Shown here: positions 61,522 through 64,000 of the stretch, piece after piece | How positions within the stretch are numbered: the stretch's first letter is position 1 | Layout of the letters: each line of letters starts with the position of its first letter | Source of the DNA: Pseudomonadota bacterium | GTDB lineage: Bacteria > Pseudomonadota > Gammaproteobacteria > Xanthomonadales > Xanthomonadaceae | Reading direction: 5' to 3' | Assembly: GCA_023419315.1 (NCBI GenBank) | Contig: JAEZYE010000015.1 | Span: forward strand, 34,731-98,730 | DNA: 64,000 bases | Made by a program: the position numbers and the translations under genes | Notes under the pieces: model-generated | Database searches by the model: none | Seen by the model: the letters and a program-made list of their open reading frames with translations, nothing else | Told to the model about the DNA's origin: nothing

Positions 61522-62364
61522 TCAATCGTTCGCTGCGGACAGCGTGCGCCCGCGTTCGGTGGCGGCGGCGACGGCGCGCGCGACCAGCGCTTCGAAACCG
61601 CCCGCCTGGAATGTTTCGATGGCGGCCTGCGTGGTGCCATTGGGCGACGTGACGCGGCGACGCAATTCCTCCGGCGCTTCGCCGGATTCGATCAGCATGC
61701 GTGACGCGCCGAGCAGCGTTTCCTGCACCAGCGTGCGTGCGGCGTCCGCCGACAAGCCCTGTTCGCGCGCGGCCGCTTCCATCGCCTCGGCCAGCAGGAA
61801 CACGTAGGCCGGCCCGCTGCCGGACACCGCGGTGACCGCATCCATGCGCGCTTCCTCGGCAATCCACACCACCTTGCCCGCGCTGGCGAGCAGAGCCTCG
61901 GCGCGCGAGCGACCTTCCTCGTCCACGCGTGCGTTCGCAAACATCCCGGTGACACCGGCGCCGAGCAGGGCGGGGGTGTTGGGCATGCTGCGCACGACCG
62001 CGGCTTCGCCACCCAGCCAGCGCTGCAATTGATCGGCCGTGATGCCGGCGGCAATCGACAGGACGATCGGGGATTGCTCACGTGCGCGCGTCGCGAGCGA
62101 GGTACAGACCTCGCGCATCACCTGGGGCTTCACCGCCAGCACCCACAGGCCCGCGCCGTGCGTGGCTTCGGCGGCTTCGGCGAACACCTGCACGCCGAAA
62201 TCGGCAGCCAGCGATGCGCGCAATGCTTCGACGGGCTCGGCCACGCGGATGCGCGCCGGATGGGCGCCGCGCTTGACCAGTCCGCCGATCAGGCTGCGCG
62301 CCATGTTGCCGCCGCCGATGAACGCGATGGGATCCGGGTGGGAATGCGGCGGGTTATGGCTCAT
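61522..62364 (-). CDS. proC: Pyrroline-5-carboxylate reductase
   Basis: ProC makes the last step of proline synthesis, reducing pyrroline-5-carboxylate with NAD(P)H. The 280-residue protein has GGGNMA near the N-terminus, VRSMPNTPAL and AVSGSGPAY near the active site. It is between yggS (49 bases upstream) and the DUF4426 gene (9 bases downstream), all on one strand. Confidence 0.97.
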   Translation of the reverse strand: MSHNPPHSHPDPIAFIGGGNMARSLIGGLVKRGAHPARIRVAEPVEALRASLAADFGVQVFAEAAEATHGAGLWVLAVKPQVMREVCTSLATRAREQSPIVLSIAAGITADQLQRWLGGEAAVVRSMPNTPALLGAGVTGMFANARVDEEGRSRAEALLASAGKVVWIAEEARMDAVTAVSGSGPAYVFLLAEAMEAAAREQGLSADAARTLVQETLLGASRMLIESGEAPEELRRRVTSPNGTTQAAIETFQAGGFEALVARAVAAATERGRTLSAAND

Positions 62365-62413
62365 GGCGGACTGGAATGAAGAAGACGTGGCACAGGATAC
62401 GCCGCGTCCGCGT

Positions 62414-63097
62414 TCACGGCTTGGGCGGCCGCGCGCCAAACAGCGCGGTCCCGATGCGGACCTGCGTCGCGCCTTCGGCGATCGCCAGCGGGAAGTCATC
62501 GCTCATTCCCATCGACAGCGTATCGACCGACGAATGGTGCGCGGCCAGTTCATCGAACAACTGCTTCATCCGCCGGAACGCTGGCCGCCGCAAGGCGATA
62601 TCGGCGTGCGGCGTCGGGATGCTCATCAGGCCGCGCAGGCGCAGGCGCGGCTGCGCGGCGATGGCCCGGGCCAGCTCCGCCACGTCGGCGGGCCGGCAGC
62701 CGTGCTTGCTGGCCTCGTCGTCCACGTTCACCTGCACCAGCACGTTCAGCGGTGGACGATCTTCGCCGCGGTGGCGCGCAAGCGCTTCCACCAGCTTGAG
62801 CCGGTCCACCGTTTCCACCCAGTCGAACACCTGTGCGGCGAGCTCCGCCTTGTTCGACTGCAGGTGGCCGATCAGGTGCCAATCCAGCGAAAGTGCGACC
62901 AGTTCACGGACCTTGGAGGCCGCTTCCTGCACATAATTCTCGCCGAACGCGCGCTGCCCCGCGGCAGCGAGCGCGGCCACCGCCGCGGCGGGCCGGGTCT
63001 TGGACACGGCCAGCAGGCGCGGCACTGGCCGATTCGCCTCACCCGCAGCGTTTTCAATACGTTGCAGGGTTTCGCGGAGCGGTTCGGCGCGGGGCAT
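62414..63097 (-). CDS. yggS: PLP homeostasis protein YggS/PLPBP
   Basis: The 227-residue single-domain PLP-binding protein has the Schiff-base lysine K33 in LLAVSKTRP and the usual FGENYVQE, WHLIGHLQSNK and SMGMSDDF blocks. It buffers PLP and affects amino-acid metabolism. It heads the yggS-proC-DUF4426 group and is divergent from pilT. Confidence 0.97.
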   Translation of the reverse strand: MPRAEPLRETLQRIENAAGEANRPVPRLLAVSKTRPAAAVAALAAAGQRAFGENYVQEAASKVRELVALSLDWHLIGHLQSNKAELAAQVFDWVETVDRLKLVEALARHRGEDRPPLNVLVQVNVDDEASKHGCRPADVAELARAIAAQPRLRLRGLMSIPTPHADIALRRPAFRRMKQLFDELAAHHSSVDTLSMGMSDDFPLAIAEGATQVRIGTALFGARPPKP

Positions 63098-63106
63098 CGG
63101 GGAAAC

Positions 63107-63151
63107 TTGGAAGGCGGAACGGGATCGCTATACTGCCTTTCGGGGCAGTAT
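63107..63151 (+). promoter_or_regulatory. pilT: pilT promoter with an overlapping inverted repeat
   Basis: TTGGAA (63107-63112), a 16-base spacer and TATACT (63129-63134) form a sigma-70-like promoter. The inverted repeat ATACTGCC (63130-63137) / GGCAGTAT (63144-63151) overlaps the -10 box and could be an operator or the first hairpin of the mRNA. Confidence 0.65.
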
Positions 63152-63190
63152 CGTTCCAGTTCGCGGCACAATTCGGGGGAAGGCAAGCGT

Positions 63191-64000
63191 ATGGATATCG
63201 CCGAGCTGTTGGCGTTTTCGGTCAAGAACAAAGCATCGGACCTGCATCTGTCGGCAGGCCTGCCGCCGATGATCCGCGTGGACGGCGACGTGCGCCGCAT
63301 CAATATCCCGGCGCTGGATCACAAGCAGGTGCACGCGCTGGTGTACGACATCATGTCGGACAAACAGCGGCGCGATTACGAAGAATTCCTGGAAGTGGAC
63401 TTCTCGTTCGAGATTCCCAGCCTGGCCCGCTTCCGCGTCAATGCGTTCAACCAGAACCGCGGCGCCGGCGCGGTGTTCCGCACCATTCCCTCCGATGTCC
63501 TGACGCTGGAAGACCTGGGCTGCCCGCCGCTGTTCCGCGAACTCATCCAGCAGCCGCAGGGCCTGATCCTGGTGACCGGTCCGACGGGTTCGGGCAAGTC
63601 GACGACGCTCGCGGCGATGATCGACGCGATCAACCGCCGCGAGCAGGGCCACATCATCACGATGGAGGACCCGATCGAGTACACGTTCGTGTCGAACAAG
63701 TGCGCGATCGAGCAGCGGGAGGTCGGGAGCGACGTGCCCGACTTCGCCAGCGGCCTGCGGCACGTTCTCCGACAGGACCCGGACACGATCCTGGTCGGCG
63801 AAATGCGCGACCTCGAGACGGTCAGCGCCGCGATCACGGCGGCGGAAACGGGCCACCTCGTGTTCTCGACGCTGCACACGGTGAACGCCCCGCAGACGAT
63901 CGAGCGCATCATCGACGTGTACCCGGCCGACGAGCAGAACCAGATCCGGTCGATGCTGGCCAACACGCTGCAGGCGGTCATCTCGCAGACGCTGTTCAAG
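63191..64000 (+). CDS. pilT: Type IV pilus retraction ATPase PilT, 3' end outside the window
   Basis: PilT is the hexameric ATPase that pulls back type IV pili for twitching motility. The 270 codons in the window cover the N-terminal domain and most of the ATPase. Walker A GPTGSGKS is at residues 130-137, the Asp box with LRQDPDTILVGEMRD and the His box GHLVFSTLHT are present. GGGGGAAGG upstream supports the ATG at 63191. The reading frame is open to base 64000; about 75 further residues are expected. Confidence 0.97.
   Translation, partial: MDIAELLAFSVKNKASDLHLSAGLPPMIRVDGDVRRINIPALDHKQVHALVYDIMSDKQRRDYEEFLEVDFSFEIPSLARFRVNAFNQNRGAGAVFRTIPSDVLTLEDLGCPPLFRELIQQPQGLILVTGPTGSGKSTTLAAMIDAINRREQGHIITMEDPIEYTFVSNKCAIEQREVGSDVPDFASGLRHVLRQDPDTILVGEMRDLETVSAAITAAETGHLVFSTLHTVNAPQTIERIIDVYPADEQNQIRSMLANTLQAVISQTLFK

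Overview
The window (64 kb, both ends cut inside genes) looks like chromosome from a GC-rich gammaproteobacterium of the Xanthomonadaceae/Lysobacteraceae (Lysobacter, Luteimonas or a relative). This is inferred from the strong G/C third-position bias, the Oar-like TonB-dependent receptors followed by TPR-sulfotransferases, the pilT / yggS / proC / DUF4426 block, GTP-type PEPCK, a MetX-MetB-Hom operon under a SAM-I riboswitch, and an H1-like lysine-rich protein. No insertion sequence, prophage, CRISPR array, rRNA or tRNA gene was seen. Most of the window is ordinary housekeeping chromosome.

Layout. 1-3.1 kb: end of gcvT, gcvH with a strong terminator, a 0.9 kb gene-free stretch with poly-A/T tracts and a hairpin-rich leader, then an H1-like basic repeat protein. 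3.1-9.4 kb: SRPBCC protein, periplasmic serine hydrolase, GMC oxidoreductase, an MFS-like carrier, DUF1304 and DUF4442 proteins. 9.4-13.6 kb: fadE and an alpha/beta hydrolase in one overlapping operon, divergent from a TetR regulator with operator-like repeats between them. 13.6-16.3 kb: small membrane protein and pckG. 16.3-26.4 kb: two successive modules, each an Oar-like TonB-dependent receptor plus a TPR-sulfotransferase, with a 20-base promoter-like motif present three times. 26.4-28.4 kb: ECF sigma factor, membrane partner and DUF4097 protein. 28.4-35.6 kb: putative outer-membrane protein, hslO, mtgA, GT2 glycosyltransferase, CBS protein, AsmA protein, trhA.

35.7-45.8 kb: prfC, an M23 peptidase overlapping a beta-propeller lipoprotein, the SAM-I riboswitch with metX-metB-hom (each pair overlapping by ATGA), an alpha/beta hydrolase, sdaA and a glutaredoxin-like protein. 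45.9-53.8 kb: a YceI / cytochrome b561 / YceI operon divergent from a large hybrid sensor kinase, and three uncharacterised proteins, two of them paralogues. 53.8-64 kb: hemE, WGR protein, a GlxA-type regulator broken by a one-base frameshift opposite an isochorismatase-family hydrolase, aroK-aroB, a P-loop kinase, pdxH, a BtuF-like protein, yggS-proC-DUF4426 and the first 270 codons of pilT.

The strongest leads for something less described are the duplicated receptor/sulfotransferase module with its repeated upstream motif, the structured leader in front of the H1-like gene, the TetR operator pair, and the frameshifted regulator.
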